Shown: one piece after another, positions 33,467 to 46,352 of the stretch
Position numbering within the stretch: the first letter of the stretch is position 1
Layout of the letters: every line of letters begins with the position of its first letter
The notes under the pieces: generated by a model
What the model saw: only the letters and a program-made list of their open reading frames with translations
The model's database searches: none
What the model was told of the DNA's origin: nothing
Made by a program: the position numbers and the translations under genes
Origin: Orientallactaga sibirica
Lineage: Eukaryota; Chordata; Mammalia; Rodentia; Dipodidae
Direction of reading: 5' to 3'
NCBI GenBank assembly: GCA_036365145.1
Contig: JAEOAD010001942.1
Coordinates: 744,001 to 808,000, forward strand
DNA: 64,000 nucleotides

Positions 33467-35025
33467 GCCAGGTGTGGTGGTGCACACCTTTAATTCCAGC
33501 ACTTAGGAGGCAGGGAGGTAGGAGGATCACTGTGATTTTGAGGCTAGATTCTCACTAACCCAGACTGTTCTGGAATTCACTATGTAATCGCAGGGTGGCC
33601 TCGAACTCACCGTGTTGAGTGCATGCACCACTTTGTGTATCTGGCTTTACTGGGTACTGGGGAATTGAACTCAGGCCATCAGACTTTCAAGCAAGTGTCT
33701 TTCACCTCTGAGCCATCACTCTAGCCCTATTTATTTATGTGTGTGTGTGTGTGACGGAGGCACAGAAGTGCCACACATGCACCACTGTTTTTTGTTTGTC
33801 TGTTTTGTTTTGTTTTTTTTCAAGGTAGGGTCTCACTCTAGCTCAGGCTGACCTGGATTTCACTTTGTAGTCTCAGGGTGGCCTCAAACTCATGGCAATC
33901 ATCCTACCTCTGCCTCCAGAGTGCTGGGATTAAAGGCATGTGCCACCACAGCCAGCTACACATGCACCACTTTGCATTTGGCTTTACATGGGTGCTAGGA
34001 AATCAAGCCTAGGCTGACAAGCTTTGTAAGCAACTTCCCTTTAACTGCTGAACCATCTCCCTAGCCATTTTTGTTTGTTTGTGTTTGTTGATAGGGTCTC
34101 AGGTCTGACAGGGTTATACAGCCAAGAATAATGTCAGATTTAATTCTGCCTCTGTTTCTGCAGTGCTGGGATTGAAGGCATGGGCCACTGCACCCAGTTT
34201 TATGTGGTGCTGAGGACTGAGCTCAGGGCTCCATAAGTGCTAGCTAGGCAAATACTCTAATAAGTGAGCTACACCCCTGGGCCATGATTTAAAAAAAAAA
34301 AATTTTTTTTTTTAATTTTTTTTTTTTTTGAGGTAGGGTCTCACTCTAGCCCAGGCTGACCTGAAATTCACTATGTAGTCTCAGGGTGGCGATCCTCCTA
34401 CCTCTGCCTTTTGAGTACTAGGATTAAAGGCATATGTCACCACGCCCTGCTGATTTTGTTTTTTGAGGGAGGGTCTTGCTCTAGTCGAGGCTGACCTGGA
34501 ATTCACTGTGGAATCTCAGGATGGCCTCAAACCCACAGTGATCCTCCTACCTCTGCCTCTGTAGTGCTGGGATTAAAAGCATGTGCCACCATGCCCAGCT
34601 TGGACCATGATTTTCAATTATGATAACAAATCTAGTCTGCCTTATGCCCAGAGTGTAGTAGCCTTGGTTACAAGCTAAAAAATGGAACCAGGCATGTTGG
34701 TACACTTTAAAAAAAAATAAGGATTTTATTTATCTATGTGAAAGAGAGAGGGAGGGAGAGAATGAGCATACCAGGACTCCAGATGCATATGTCACCAAGT
34801 GTATCTGGCTTTACATGGGTACTGGGAAATCAAACCTGGATCCGTAGGCTTTGCAGGCAAGTGCCTTAACTACTGAGCCATCTCTCCAGCCCCAGGGCAC
34901 ATGTTTTTAATCCCAGCATTTAGAAGGCAGAAGTAGGAGGATTACTGTGTGTTTGAGGCCAACCTGAGACTAAAGAGTGAGCTCCAAGTCAGCCTGGGCT
35001 AGAGTGAGAACCTTCCTCAAAAACT
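33467..35025. repeat. nested SINE cluster
   Basis: B1 + 33467-33551 joined to B1 - 33552-33620. B2-like - 33616-33727. B2-like - 33729-34066 split by a B1 - (33789-33957) with duplicated ACACATGCACCACT at 33773-33786 and 33958-33971. B4-type - 34076-34283. B1 - 34300-34452 and 34456-34602. B1 + 34684-34707 plus 34894-35025, split by a B2-like - (34708-34893). Confidence 0.8.
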
Positions 35026-35775
35026 ACAACAATCAAAACACCTTTCCTAGTTTTCGATGGACAGACGCCCATGAATCTTTGCTGTTTAGCTCAGATTTAG
35101 AACCCAGGCTTCCCATGTTCCCAAGCACTAAGTCCCCCTTCCCACTCTCACACCTCCGTGCCTTCTCCTGCAGAAGATATTCTCCGCAGACACCTGCAGC
35201 CTTTGATCATCAAGCCTCAGTTGCCCTCAGCGGAGGTTGCAATGAGAAACCTTTCAAGTTCTCCCCCTTGGCTGGGTTTTGGGAAGGTAAGAAAACCTGA
35301 GCCAAAGTGGTGAGCGCTTCTTCAGCAAAGTCTTTAAAACCTTTCCTTCCACAAGATGAACTGCTGTGCAGCCAGCGTGGCCCTCACACGCCACAGACAT
35401 TACTGTCAGCTGTGGACCTCACCATTGCTCTACGGACTGCTGTCCGTCCTGGTCATCTTCCGCTAAAGAAACCAGCAGAAGCTTGCATTCCGGCAAAGGG
35501 GTGCAGCCGAATGACAAGGGCTTTGGTTGGGAAGTGGGCGGGCGCAACCCTGACCCAAGTAAGAGTCTGCCAGGTGAGGAATGCGAGAGAGAGGAACCAG
35601 GTGTTGCTGCTGGAAGAAGCAGAGCAGAGGTCTGGACAGGAGAGACCATTTCCACGGGGAACAGAAAGCAGCCTCAAGGCAGCTGGGCCACAGCAGAGGC
35701 ACAGGGGAAAGGGCAGGGGAGGACACTGGAAGGTGGATTCAGAGTCTCACGAAGCCCATTTAAACGACAGAATTG
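35026..35775. other. unique GC-moderate island with a splice-flanked segment
   Basis: 750 bp without repeats. 35174-35286 (113 bp) is preceded by a pyrimidine tract and TCTCCTGCAG and followed by GGGAAG|GTAAGAAA, i.e. near-consensus acceptor and donor. Another donor-like CCAG|GTGAGG occurs at 35573. Overlapping open frames up to 159 codons exist but match no family I recognise. It could be an exon of a noncoding RNA, a conserved element or chance. Confidence 0.35.
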
Positions 35776-36631
35776 ACCTGGCGTGATGGCGCATGCCTTT
35801 AATCCCAGCACTTGGGAGGCAGAAGTAGGAGGACTGCTAAGAGTTCGAGGCCACCCTGAGTCGACATAGTGAATTCCAGGTCAGCCTGAGCTAGATTGAG
35901 ACCCTACCTCAAAAAACAAAACAAAACAAAAACAAAAGACAGAATTGGGCTAGAGAGCTGACTCAGTGGTTAAGGCGCTTGCCTGCAAAGCCTAAGGAAC
36001 AGGGTTTCATTCCCCAGTATCCATTTAAAGCCAGATGCACAGTGACACACATGTCTGGAGTTCCTTTGCAGTGGCTAGAGGCCCTGGTGTGTCCATTCTC
36101 TCGCTCTCGCTCTTAAATAAATAAATAAATAAGTTAATTAATTAATTTAAAAAATAAAACAGAATTGGCTGGGTGTGGAGGCAGAGATAGGAGGATTGCA
36201 GTGAGTTCGAGATCAGCCTGGGGCTACAGAGTGGGTTCCTGGTCAGCCTGGGCTACCCTGAGACCATACCTCGAAAAACAACAACAACAAAAAAAAGTTA
36301 TATAAATACTGAATGAAAGTATTTTCTAAGCTGGGCGTGGTGGTGCATGCCTTTAATCCCAGCACTCTGGAGGCAGAGGTAGGAAGATTGCCATGAGTTC
36401 GAGGCCACCCTGAGACTACATAGTGAATTCCAGGACAGCCTGAACTAGAGTGAGACCCTACCTCGGAAAACAAACAACAACAACAAAAAAAAGTGTTTTC
36501 TGCCAGGCACAGTGGTTCATTCCTGTAATCCTTGTACTTGTGAGACAGAGGCAGGAGGATCCCTACAAGTTTGAGGCCAACCAGGTGTACATAGAGAGTT
36601 CCAGGCCACATAGGACTATACAGGGCCATAT
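35776..36631 (+). repeat. SINE cluster
   Basis: B1 + 35776-35935. B2-like + 35946-36160. B1 +: 36164-36295 (5' part missing), 36328-36492, 36501-36631 (old). Confidence 0.8.
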
Positions 36632-36632
36632 A

Positions 36633-36850
36633 GTAAGGAAAGAAAGAAAGAAAAAAAGGAAGGGAGGGAGAGAGAGAGGGAGGGAGGGAGGGAAGAAGGG
36701 AGGAAGGAAGGAAGGAAGGAAGGAAGGAAGGAAGGAAGGAAGGAAGGAAGGAAGGGAGGGAGGGAGGGAAAGAAAGGAAAGAAAACGAAGAAAGAAAAGG
36801 GAAGGGAAGAGATAGATGGGAAGAGGGAAGGGAAGGGAAAAGGAGAAAGA
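36633..36850. repeat. (GGAA)n/(GAAA)n/(GGGA)n purine tract
   Basis: About 220 bp of pure purine on the + strand, following the A-rich end of a B1. 36851-37172 beyond it is unique, with no gene seen. Confidence 0.95.
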
Positions 36851-37172
36851 CTTATCTCCCAAAGGAAAGATAGTCATTAATCAAATAGTTGCACAAATAA
36901 TTCCAGAATTCCACCAAGGAGTGTGAGTGACAGATACATACCACCAGAAGATACATACCACCTGGGGGTGCTGGCAGCTGCCTTGAGGCTCAGCTTGTTC
37001 TAAAGGATTTGGACAGGGTATTCCTGATCCAGCAAGGCCCGGGGAGGGCCAGAAAGATTCAAATTTCTTTAGTTATATATTTCTTTACTTATACAGCTAT
37101 TTGCAGACGCAACTTGATTTCTCTCCAATGTCTCCTCTATGGATCTGTACTTGATTTTTAAAAAATATTTTA

Positions 37173-38420
37173 AAGCCAGGTGTGGTGGTGCATGCCTTTA
37201 ATCCCAGCACTTGGGAGGCAGAGCTGGGAGGATCACCATGAGTTCAAGGTCACCTTGAGACTACATAGTGAATTCCAGGTCAGCCTGGGCTAGAGTATAA
37301 CCCTACCTTGAAAAACCAAAAAAAAAAAAAGTATTTATTTCAGAGAAAGAAGTGCAGAGGAAGAGAGAGACAGAGAGAGAGGAGGAAGAGGGTGAGAATG
37401 GGCATACCAGGGCCTCCAGCCACTGCAAAAGAACTCCAGACACATGTGCCACCTTGTGCATCTGGCTTATGTGGGTTCTGGGGAATCAAACCTGAGTCCT
37501 TAGGCTTTGCAGGCAAGCACCTTAACCACTGAGAAATCTCTTGATTTTATTGCCAGTCTTCGTCCAAATCCACTGGGACAAAGGATGTTTTACCTTTGTT
37601 CCATGGCTAGGAATTACTTGATCCTGAAAAAAAAAATGTTTTTTTGGTTTATTTGTTTTTGGTTTTTTGAGGTAGGGTTTCACTCTAGCTCAGGCTGACC
37701 TAGAATTCACTATGTAGTCTCAGGGTGGCCTCAAACTCACGGCTATCCTCCTACCTGTGCCTCCCGAGTGCTGGGATTAAAGGCGTGCACTACCACACCT
37801 GGCTATAGATAAATTTATTATTATTATTATTTTTTTTTTTGGTTTTCCGAGGGAGGGTCTCACTCTAGCTCAGGCTAACCTGGAATTCACTATGTAGTCT
37901 CAGGCTGGCCTTGAACTCATGGCAATCCTCCTACCTCTGCCTCCCTAGTGTTGGGATTAAAGGCGTGCGCTACCACACCAGGCTTAGATAAAAATTTTAA
38001 AGTATTTTATTATTAATTAATTTATTTATGTATTTATGAGAGAGAGAGAAAGAGGCAATTAGACAGAACGGGCATGCCAGGGCCTCAAGCCACTGCAAAC
38101 AAACTCCAAATGCATGCGCCGCCTTGTGCATCTGGCTTTACGTGGGTATTAGAGAATCAAACCTGGGTCTTTTGGCTTTGCGGGCATGAGCCTTAACCAC
38201 TAAACCATCTCTCCAGCCCAAATTTTGTTTTAAAAAAATTTATTTATTTATTTGCAAGGATAGAGAGAGAGAGAGAATGGGAGCACTCCAACAGCTGCAA
38301 ACAAACTTCAGACACTTGCACCATCTTATTCATCTGGCTTTACATGGGTACTGGGGAATTGAAACCAGGTCATTAGGCTTTGCAGGCAAGTGCCTTAACC
38401 ACCGAGCCATCTCTCCAGCA
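37173..38420. repeat. SINE cluster
   Basis: B1 + 37173-37330. B2-like -: 37331-37540, 37995-38220, 38225-38420. B1 -: 37645-37805, 37830-37984. 37541-37644 and 38421-38647 are unique. Confidence 0.8.
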
Positions 38421-38645
38421 GCCCCTGAAGGTTTTATGAAATAATATGGCAAGAAATGGAAGAATCCACACATACCACAGTGGTGGAGCAAGGGAGAGAG
38501 TGTTTAGTGTCTGGAGTGAGGGGAAGAGTGGGAAAGTGGGGAGGAGGGGACAGAACTGTGCACCTGGACACCAGGTCACTCTCCACACCACAGGCCAGGA
38601 GGAGGACTCTGAATCTTATCTGTAAACTTGAAGAGGCCCCCTAAG

Positions 38646-38647
<2 letters not shown>

Positions 38648-38686
<39 letters not shown>
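38648..38686. repeat. (GT)n microsatellite
   Basis: About 19-20 uninterrupted GT units. Confidence 0.95.
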
Positions 38687-38688
<2 letters not shown>

Positions 38689-38731
38689 TGCACACACTTT
38701 TGAGACCCTGTTTATTCTTTTAAGATTCAGC

Positions 38732-39938
38732 CAGGGGCCGAGATGATGCCTCAGTCAGTTAAGGACTTGCCTTGCAAGCATGAGGACATGAGTTCAGATC
38801 CCTACTTCCCGTGTACATGCCAGGCATGGTGGTACATGTATGTAAGTCAAGCACTGGGGAGGCAGAGACAGGTAGCTCACCAGAGCAAGCTGGCTAGCTA
38901 GACGAGCTGAATCAGGAGCTCTGGTTTAAGTGAGAGACCCTGTCTTAAAAAAACAAGGTGGAAGGCTGGAGAGATGGCTTAGCAGTTAAGGCGCTGGCCT
39001 GCAAAGCCAAAGGACCCAGATTCAATTCCCCAGGATCCATGTAAGCCAGATGCCCAAGGTGGCACATGAGTCTGGAGTTTGTTTGTAGCGGTTGAAGGCC
39101 CTGGTGCACCCATTCTCTCTCTCTCTGTCTCTCAAATATAAAATAAATTAAAAAAACAAAACAAAACAAAACAAGGTGGAGGCCAGGCATGGTGGCACAT
39201 GCCTTTAATCCCAGCACTCAGGAAGCAGAGGTAGGAGGATCACGGTGAGTTCAAGTCCACCTTTGTTCAAGACTACAGAGTGAATTCCAGGTCATCCTGG
39301 AGATCCTCCTACCTCTGCATCCTGAGTGCTGGGATTAAAGGCGTGCGCCACCATGCCCTGCTAAAATTTTTTGTTTATTTTTATTTATTTATTAGCAACA
39401 GACAGAGGGTGAAAGAGGCACAGAGAGAGAGAGAATGGGCACGCCAGGGCCTCCAGCCACTGCAAACGAACTCTAGATGCATGTACCACCTTGTGCATCT
39501 GGTTTACATGGGTACTGGGGAATCGAGCCTCGAACCAGGGTCCTTAGGCTTCCCAGGCAAGTGCTTAACGTCTAAGCCATCTCTCCAATCCCAGCCCTAT
39601 ATGTTTTTGAAGATTTTTTTTCTCTCATATAGATACATAAGATAGCATTTTTAATCCCGGTACTTGGGAGACTGAAGCAGGTGGCTTATGAGTTCAAAGC
39701 CACCTGTCTTTATTGACCCAATATAGACAGACTTGATCTGACTTCTGTCTTCCTACTAAAATTTTCTTCCTACTGTTTTGGTTTGTTAAATTTTTACCTT
39801 TTGCTCTAGGGATTGTATTTTCTTCTCTTTTTATTTCCCTTTCATGTAACTCAGGCTGGCCTCTACTATGCTGCCAAGAGTGACCTTGAATTCTTGATTC
39901 TTCTGCTCCACCTTTCAGGTGATAGGATTATATCACCC
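38732..39938. repeat. RSINE1/B4-type, B2-like and B1 SINEs
   Basis: RSINE1/B4-type + 38732-38955. B2-like + 38961-39175. B1 + 39182-39300 joined head to head with a B1 - fragment 39301-39361. B2-like - 39363-39592. B1 scraps at 39643-39707 (+) and about 39780-39938 (-, old). Confidence 0.75.
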
Positions 39939-40500
39939 GACCACTGGGGAGACTCAAAACTCATCATAGTGCTGAGAAGTGACAGGGGAATGTTCAGCAC
40001 TGAGTGAGACATCTCTACCACACCCTCCAAGGCTCAGGGACCATTGTGAAAGAGGTGTCAGAAAGAATGTAAGAGCCAAAGGAGCAGGGCATGGTGACCC
40101 ACGCCTTTAATCCCAGCACTCAGGCAGAGGCAGAGGCAGAGGCAGGAGAATCACTATGAGTTCTGTTGTGAATTTGAGGCCAGCCTGGAACTACACAGTA
40201 AGTTCCCAGTCAGCCTCAGCAAGATTGAGACAAAAAAGAGTCAAAGAAAGAGGAGGAGTGCTTACAATGCACTCTTTAAAACACAAAGTGGCCTGGATAT
40301 CCATGACCTCACAGTGGCCAACACTACCTACACAAGACCTGCTTAATAGGAGGGGGAAAATGATGACATCAAAATAGATGGAAAGAAGGGATTCAGTGGA
40401 GGGAGATTCAGGAGGGGAAAAAGGAGGGTGGTTGGGGGGGGAATATGATTATAGTATATTGTTTATAAGTATGGAGGTTGTCAATAAAAAGTTAAAAAAT
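39939..40500 (+). mobile_element. 5'-truncated LINE-1 3' UTR split by a B1
   Basis: L1 3' UTR blocks at 39939-40082 and 40237-40500, ending TATGGAGGTTGTCAATAAAA. A B1 + (40083-40236) sits after the GTAAGAGCCAAAGGA motif. A G-run (TTGGGGGGGG near 40432) lies 60 bp before the tail. Confidence 0.8.
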
Positions 40501-40502
40501 GG

Positions 40503-41665
40503 GACTGGAGAGATCGCTCAGCAGTTAAAGGTGCTTGCTTGCAGATCCTGATGAGCTGGGTTCAATTTCCCAGTTCCCAGTACTCACGTAAAGCCAGTAG
40601 CACAAAGTGCTGCATGTGTCTGGAGTTTGTTTACAGTGGCAAGAGGCTCTGGTGCATCTATTCTCCATTCTCTTTTTTTGCTTGCAAATAAATTATATAT
40701 ATAATCTTTTTTTGTGGGGGGCGGAATTTGAGGTAGGGTTTTCTCCAGCCCAGACTGACCTGGCACTCTCTCTGTAGTCCCAGGCTAGCCTTGAGCTCAC
40801 AGCAATTCTCCTGCCTCAGTCTTCCAGGTTCTGGGATTAAAGGCATGCGCCACCACACCTGGCCAATTAAAAAAAATTTTTTTTTTGAAAAAAGCAGGGC
40901 AGAGGTGGGGGGTGGAGAATGCACACACACCAGGGCCTCTAGCAACTGCAAACCAACCCCATATGCCTGTGCTACCTTGTGCATTTGGCTTATGTGGGTT
41001 CTGGGGAGTCAAAACTAGGTCCTTAGGCTTCACAGGCAAGGGTCTTAACCACTAACCATCTCTTCATCCCCCAACTTTTTTTAAAAAAGAGTTTATTTTT
41101 ATTTATTTATTAGTGACAGAGAGAGGGAGAGAGTGTGTGTGCGTGAGAGAATGGGTTGTCAATAAAAAAATAAAAATAAAAATAAATTTAACAAAAGAAA
41201 GTTAGGGCTGGAGAGATGGCTTAGTAGTTAAGGTGCTGGCCAGCAAAGCCAAAGGATCCAGGTGCAATTCCTCAGGACACGTAAGCCAGATACACAAGGT
41301 GTCGGTGCATGCATGGTCTGGAGTTTGTTTGTACTTATTCTGTCTGCCTCTCTCTCTCCCCCTCCCTTCCTTCTTCCCTTTCTCTTCTCTCTCAAATAAA
41401 TACATAACATAAAATAAATATTTTTTAGAAAGTTAAAAATAGGGCTGGAGGGATGGCTTAGTGGTTAAGGCACTTGCCTGCAAAGCCAAAGGACCCAGGT
41501 TCGATTGCCCAGGACCCACATTAGCCAGATGCACAAGGTGATGAATGGGTCTGGAGTTTGCAGAGGCTGGAGGCCCTGGCATGCCCATTCTTTAGCCCCC
41601 CTCCCTCTTTCTCTCTCTCAAATAAATAAATAAAAATAAAAATTTAAAAAATAAAAATAAACATG
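40503..41665. repeat. SINE cluster with a small L1 tail
   Basis: B2-like +: 40503-40700, 41206-41430, 41441-41665. B1 - 40714-40863. B2-like -: 40866-41073 and 41078-41154 (truncated). The last runs straight into a 40-bp L1 end (GTTGTCAATAAAAAAATAAA, about 41155-41195). Confidence 0.8.
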
Positions 41666-42260
41666 TACCACCCCTGGCTTGTATCTTCCTTTTCTTTCTC
41701 TACCCAGGGACTTGCACATACTAGATAAGCCCTCTATCGCTGCACTGCCTCCTCAGTTCTCCTGTTATTTTTCATTTTGAGACAGAGCCACTAATTTTGT
41801 CCAGACTGGCTTTGAACTTGTGATCCTTCTGCCTCAGGCTCCTGAGTAGCTGGGATTACAGCCTGTACCCATAGGTGCAGCTTTCCCCCTCTGTTGATAG
41901 TAATGTAGCCTTCATTCATTGCTCGAAACTCCTTCTCAAACTCTAGGCTTCAATTTCATCTTGTGCAAGGTGAAAGGCATAATGCTTGTTTACCCTTTCA
42001 CTTTGCATTTTGTCGGCTCTTTAGGACGCTTCCTAGGCGGGACTCTTGTCTCCACTCCTGAATTCTCTTTCTTTGGTTCTCAAAGGAGAAAGCAACCCTT
42101 TCCCTCTGAGCTTTTGCCCTTCTCCTGCCAATTGTTGGTAATTGGCTCCTGTCAGAACAATGAACTCCGACCTCAGAGTGCCTGTCAGGCTTTCATAAGG
42201 AAAAAAACACTGCACAATTCACTTGCTTTTGTTCTACCACAGAGCTACAATCCCAGCCCT

Positions 42261-42265
<5 letters not shown>
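41666..42265. other. old B4-type SINE then unique island
   Basis: 41705-41880 resembles a diverged ID+B1 SINE in reverse orientation (GAGTAGCTGGGATTACAG). 41885-42265 is unique; its open frame of about 130 codons ends in SINE poly(T) and has no recognisable product. Confidence 0.45.
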
Positions 42266-42302
<37 letters not shown>

Positions 42303-44507
42303 CAAGGTAGGGTCTTGCTCTAGCCCAGGATGACCTGGAATAGACTATGAAGTCTCAGGGTGGCCTTGAACTCATGGCAGTCCTCCTACCCCTGCCTCCT
42401 GAGTGCTAGGATTAAAGGCGTGCGCCACCATGCCTGACTTTCTTCTTCTTCGTTTTTAATATTTTTATTTTATTTTATTTATTTATTTTGGAGACAGAGA
42501 GAAAGAATGGATACACTAGGGCCTCTTGTCACTGCAGCTGAACTCCTGACACAGGTGCCATGTTGTACATCCAGCTTTATGTGGGTACTGGGGAATTGAA
42601 CCCTGGCCTCCAGGCTAAGCAAGCACTACTGACCCATCTTCCCACCCCTCTTTTTGAATTTTATTTATTTATTCATTTATTTATTTTTTATGAATATTTT
42701 ATTTATTTGAGAGAGAAGCAGAGAGAGAGAGAAAATGGGTGCATTAGGGCCTTTATCTGCTGCAAACAAACTTCAGATGCATGCACCGCCTTGTGCATCT
42801 GACTTATGTGGGTCCTGGGGAAATGAACCTGGGTTCTTTGGCTTTGAAGGCAATGAGCCTTAACCACTAAGCCATCTCTCCAGCCCTATTTATTTATTTG
42901 AGAGAGAAATAGGCAGAGAGAAAGAGAGAGAATGGGTACACCAGGGCCTCCAGCCACTGTAAATGAACTCCAGATACGTGTGTCCCTTTGTGCATCTGAC
43001 TTACGTGGGTTCTGGGGAATCAAACCTGGGTCCTTTGGCTTTGCAGGCAAGTGCCTTAACTGACTGCTAAGCCATCTCTCCAGCCCTATTTATTTATTTT
43101 TATTATTTATTTGCAAGGAGAGAGAGAGCACTCCATGGTGTCCTGCCATTGCAAAGAACTCTTTTTAAAATTATTATTATTTTTTTAAAATTTAAATATA
43201 TTTAATTAATTTATTTATTTGAGAGAGAGAGAAAGAGGCAGAGAGAGGGAGAGAACGGGCATACCAGGGCCTCCAGCCACTGCAAACGAACTCCAGACGC
43301 ATGCGCCCCCTTGTGCATCTGGCTTACATGGGTCCTGGAGAATCGAACCAGGATCCTTTGGCTTTGCAGGGAAACACCTTAAGCATTAAGCCATCTCTCC
43401 AGCCCCAAATTATTATTATTATTTTCAAGGTAGTCTCGCTCTAGCCCAGGTTTACCTGGAATTCACTGTGTAGTCTCAGGATGGCCTTGAACTCATGGCG
43501 ATCCTCCTACCTCTGCCTCCTAAACTGCTGGGATTAAAGGTGTGTGCCACCACGCCCAGCCTACAAAGAAGTCATATAAATACATGCACTTTGTGCATCT
43601 GACTTTGCATGGGTACTGGGGAATTGAACCTGAACTGTCAGGCTTTGCAAGCAAGTCCATTTAACCATTGAGCCATCTCTCAAACCCCTATTTAGTTTTG
43701 AGATAGAGTGTCCTAGTATAGCCCAGACTAACCTGGAGTGTGCTCTATAGCCCAGGCTGGCCTGGAATTCATGCTCTTCCTCTCTTTCTCCTAGATGCTG
43801 GCATTACTGGCATATGACACAACACCTGGATCTACTAGGGCTTTTTTTGTTTTGTTTTTTCGAGGTAGGTTTCCACTCTATTCCAAGCCGACCTGGAATT
43901 CACTATGTAGTCTCAGGGTGGCCTCGATCCCACGGCAATCCTCCTACCTCTGCCTCCCGGGTGCTGGGATTAAAGGCGTGTGCCCACGCCCGGCCTTGTT
44001 TTGGTTTTTCGAGGTAGGATCTTGCTCTAGCTCAGGCTGGCCTCAAACTCACTATCCTCCTATCTCTGCCTCCCGAGAATTGGGATCAAAGGTGAATACC
44101 ACCACGCTTGGCCTGAACTCATTCCTTAAAATATATATATAGGTTTTTTGAGGTAGGGTCTCACTGTAGCCCAGGCTGACCTGGAATTCACTATGTAGTC
44201 TCAGGGTGGCGTTGAACTCACAGTAATCCTCCTACCTCTGCCTCCTGAGTGCTGGGATTAAATGAATGTATCACCATGCCCGGCTTTAAAATATTTTTAT
44301 TTATTTATTTTCAAGGAGGAAGAGAGAGAGAGAGAGACAGAGAGAGAGAGAGAATGGGCATGCCAGGGCCTTTAGCTACTGCAAAGGAACTCCAGATGCA
44401 TGTGTCACCTTCTGCATTTGGTTTTACATGGATACTAGGGAATTGAACCTGAATCATTAGGCTTTGCAAACAAGCACCTTAACCATTGAGCCATCTCTCC
44501 AGCCCCT
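42266..44507 (-). repeat. long run of reverse-orientation SINEs, deeply nested
   Basis: B1 - 42266-42437 (T-run of about 38). B2-like -: 42441-42650, 42650-42887, 42886-43086. An outer B2-like - (43089-43165 and 43560-43690) is split by a B2-like - (43166-43405) and a B1 - (43408-43560). B1 -: 43690-43835 (old), 43846-43995, 43997-44113, 44133-44284. B2-like - 44286-44507. Every element is on the minus strand. Confidence 0.8.
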
Positions 44508-45651
44508 CCAACTCTTATTAGCTTGCTTTTGAGGCTTCTGGACCAATCTAGACAATAACCAAGCAAACAAACCAGCTAACCACAGACAAGACCATACAGA
44601 AAAAGCCCCAGGGCTGGGGAAACCTCTGTAAGGCTTCTCTCTGGGACACTACTGCATCTCACCAGACCCTGCCATGCTCCTTGACCTTCTTTGCCCTGAC
44701 TCCACCCTTTTGATCTGGACCTGAGGCACTGGTGTCCTAGTTTGCTGATGACAGGGTATGTCATGAACTCCACCCCAAGGCACAAGAATTCAGACTTTAC
44801 TGGGAATTCATCAGGTGGGCTCCACCCCCCCCCCACCCCTGTCATCATTCTTTCTGAGCCCTGCCTTTTTGTTTGCCCCTCTGGAACTGAAATGTAAAAC
44901 AAATAGGTTCTGGGTAGGATACCCCACCCAGGGTCTCTAGCCCAGGCTGGCCTTGAACTCCGTATGTAGCTGATGTTCTTGAACTTCTAGTCTTCCTGCC
45001 TCCACCTCCTGAGTGCTGAAATTACAGGCATGTGCTACCACATCCAGTTTTATGCCATACTGGGGTTAGAACTCAGGGCTTCATGCATGCTAGGCAAGTG
45101 CTTCACCAAGGGAGCGCCAACCCCAGTCAGGTGTTTTCCATTCACTTCCTTTTCGGGCCTCTGTCTCGATGGAAATGCCAACCCAAGCCAAGGAAAACTT
45201 CTCTTCCTTTCCTTGCCTTAGGGGGCCTCAAAAGCCTGATGTGTGCCTAGATCCAGCAGGATCAGAAATATTCCTGATATAAGCCACGGGGCAAAATCCT
45301 GAGGGTTTGGCTGGCTTCTAAAAAGCTCTGGTGCAGGAAACCATCTGCTGACTCCCTTCCCCCAAGGTCTAGTCTCACTCTAGCCCAGGCTGACCTTGAA
45401 TTTGCTATGTAGTCTCAGGGTGGCCTCGAGCTCACAGTGATCCTCCTACCTCTGCCTCCTGAGTGTTGGGATTAAAGGTGTGCACTACCACACCCAGCTT
45501 GCTGACGTATTTTTTGAGGTAGGGTTGCAACTCTAGCCTAGGTTGACCTGGAACTCACTCTGTAGTCCCAGGCTGGCCTTGAACTCACAGGGATCCTCCT
45601 ATCTGTGCTTCCCAAGTGCTGGGATCAAAGGCATGCACTGCCCTGCCTGGC
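44508..45651. repeat. unique island, B4-type and B1 SINEs
   Basis: 44508-44919 is unique with no recognised gene. B4-type - 44920-45126 (B1-like then ID-like part). 45127-45365 is unique. B1 -: 45366-45498 and 45509-45651. Confidence 0.7.
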
Positions 45652-46003
45652 CCTCTGCTGATATTTGAGGTGTGGCTTTTAGCCTCTCCTTTTGGAGATC
45701 AAGATAAAAATCTACTTTAGAAGTCCCCTGAAACCATCTTTCATTCCAGTCACTTGAAATCCTTGATACAGGGGTCAGGGGCTTCTTCTCTCACTGCTTT
45801 TGGTCAGGGAAAAGTGACTTTGGGTCGTCTGACCTAGCTTTTCCAAACAAATACATCCTCCATGACCTGAGTTGGCACTGTCCTGTGAAGAGACCTGGCA
45901 TTCAGAAGCCAGGTTGACATCTGAGTCTAGAAACTTCTCTCCTCTCCCCCCCTTCCTCTCTTCTCTTCTCCCCTCCTCCCTTCTCTCCCTACCTCTTTCT
46001 TTC

Positions 46004-46081
<78 letters not shown>

Positions 46082-46350
46082 GTTGTGCCAGTGCTAAGGT
46101 AAGTGATCTACCACTGAGCATTAGCCTCGGCTCTTCAAAAAAGAATATTATTTATTTGAGAGAGAGAGAAAGAGGCAGAAAGAGAGAGAGAGAGAGATAA
46201 TGGGCATGCCAGGGCCTCCAGCGACTGCAAAAGAACTCCAGAAACACGTGCCACCTTGTGCATCCTGCTTCCATGGGTCCTGGGAAATTGAACCTGGGTC
46301 CTTTGGCTTTGCAGGCAAGTGCCTCAACCATGAAGCCATCTCTCTAGCCC
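45652..46350. repeat. pyrimidine tract, (TTTC)n and SINEs
   Basis: 45652-45943 is unique. CT-rich tract 45944-46001, regular (TTTC)n 46002-46081. ID-type scrap 46082-46133. B2-like - 46138-46350. Confidence 0.85.
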
Positions 46351-46352
46351 TT

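Noticed and set aside
35307..35786. 159-codon open frame as a gene
   Set aside because: Overlapping frames of similar size exist on both strands, no domain or homologue is recognised, and the end runs into a B1.
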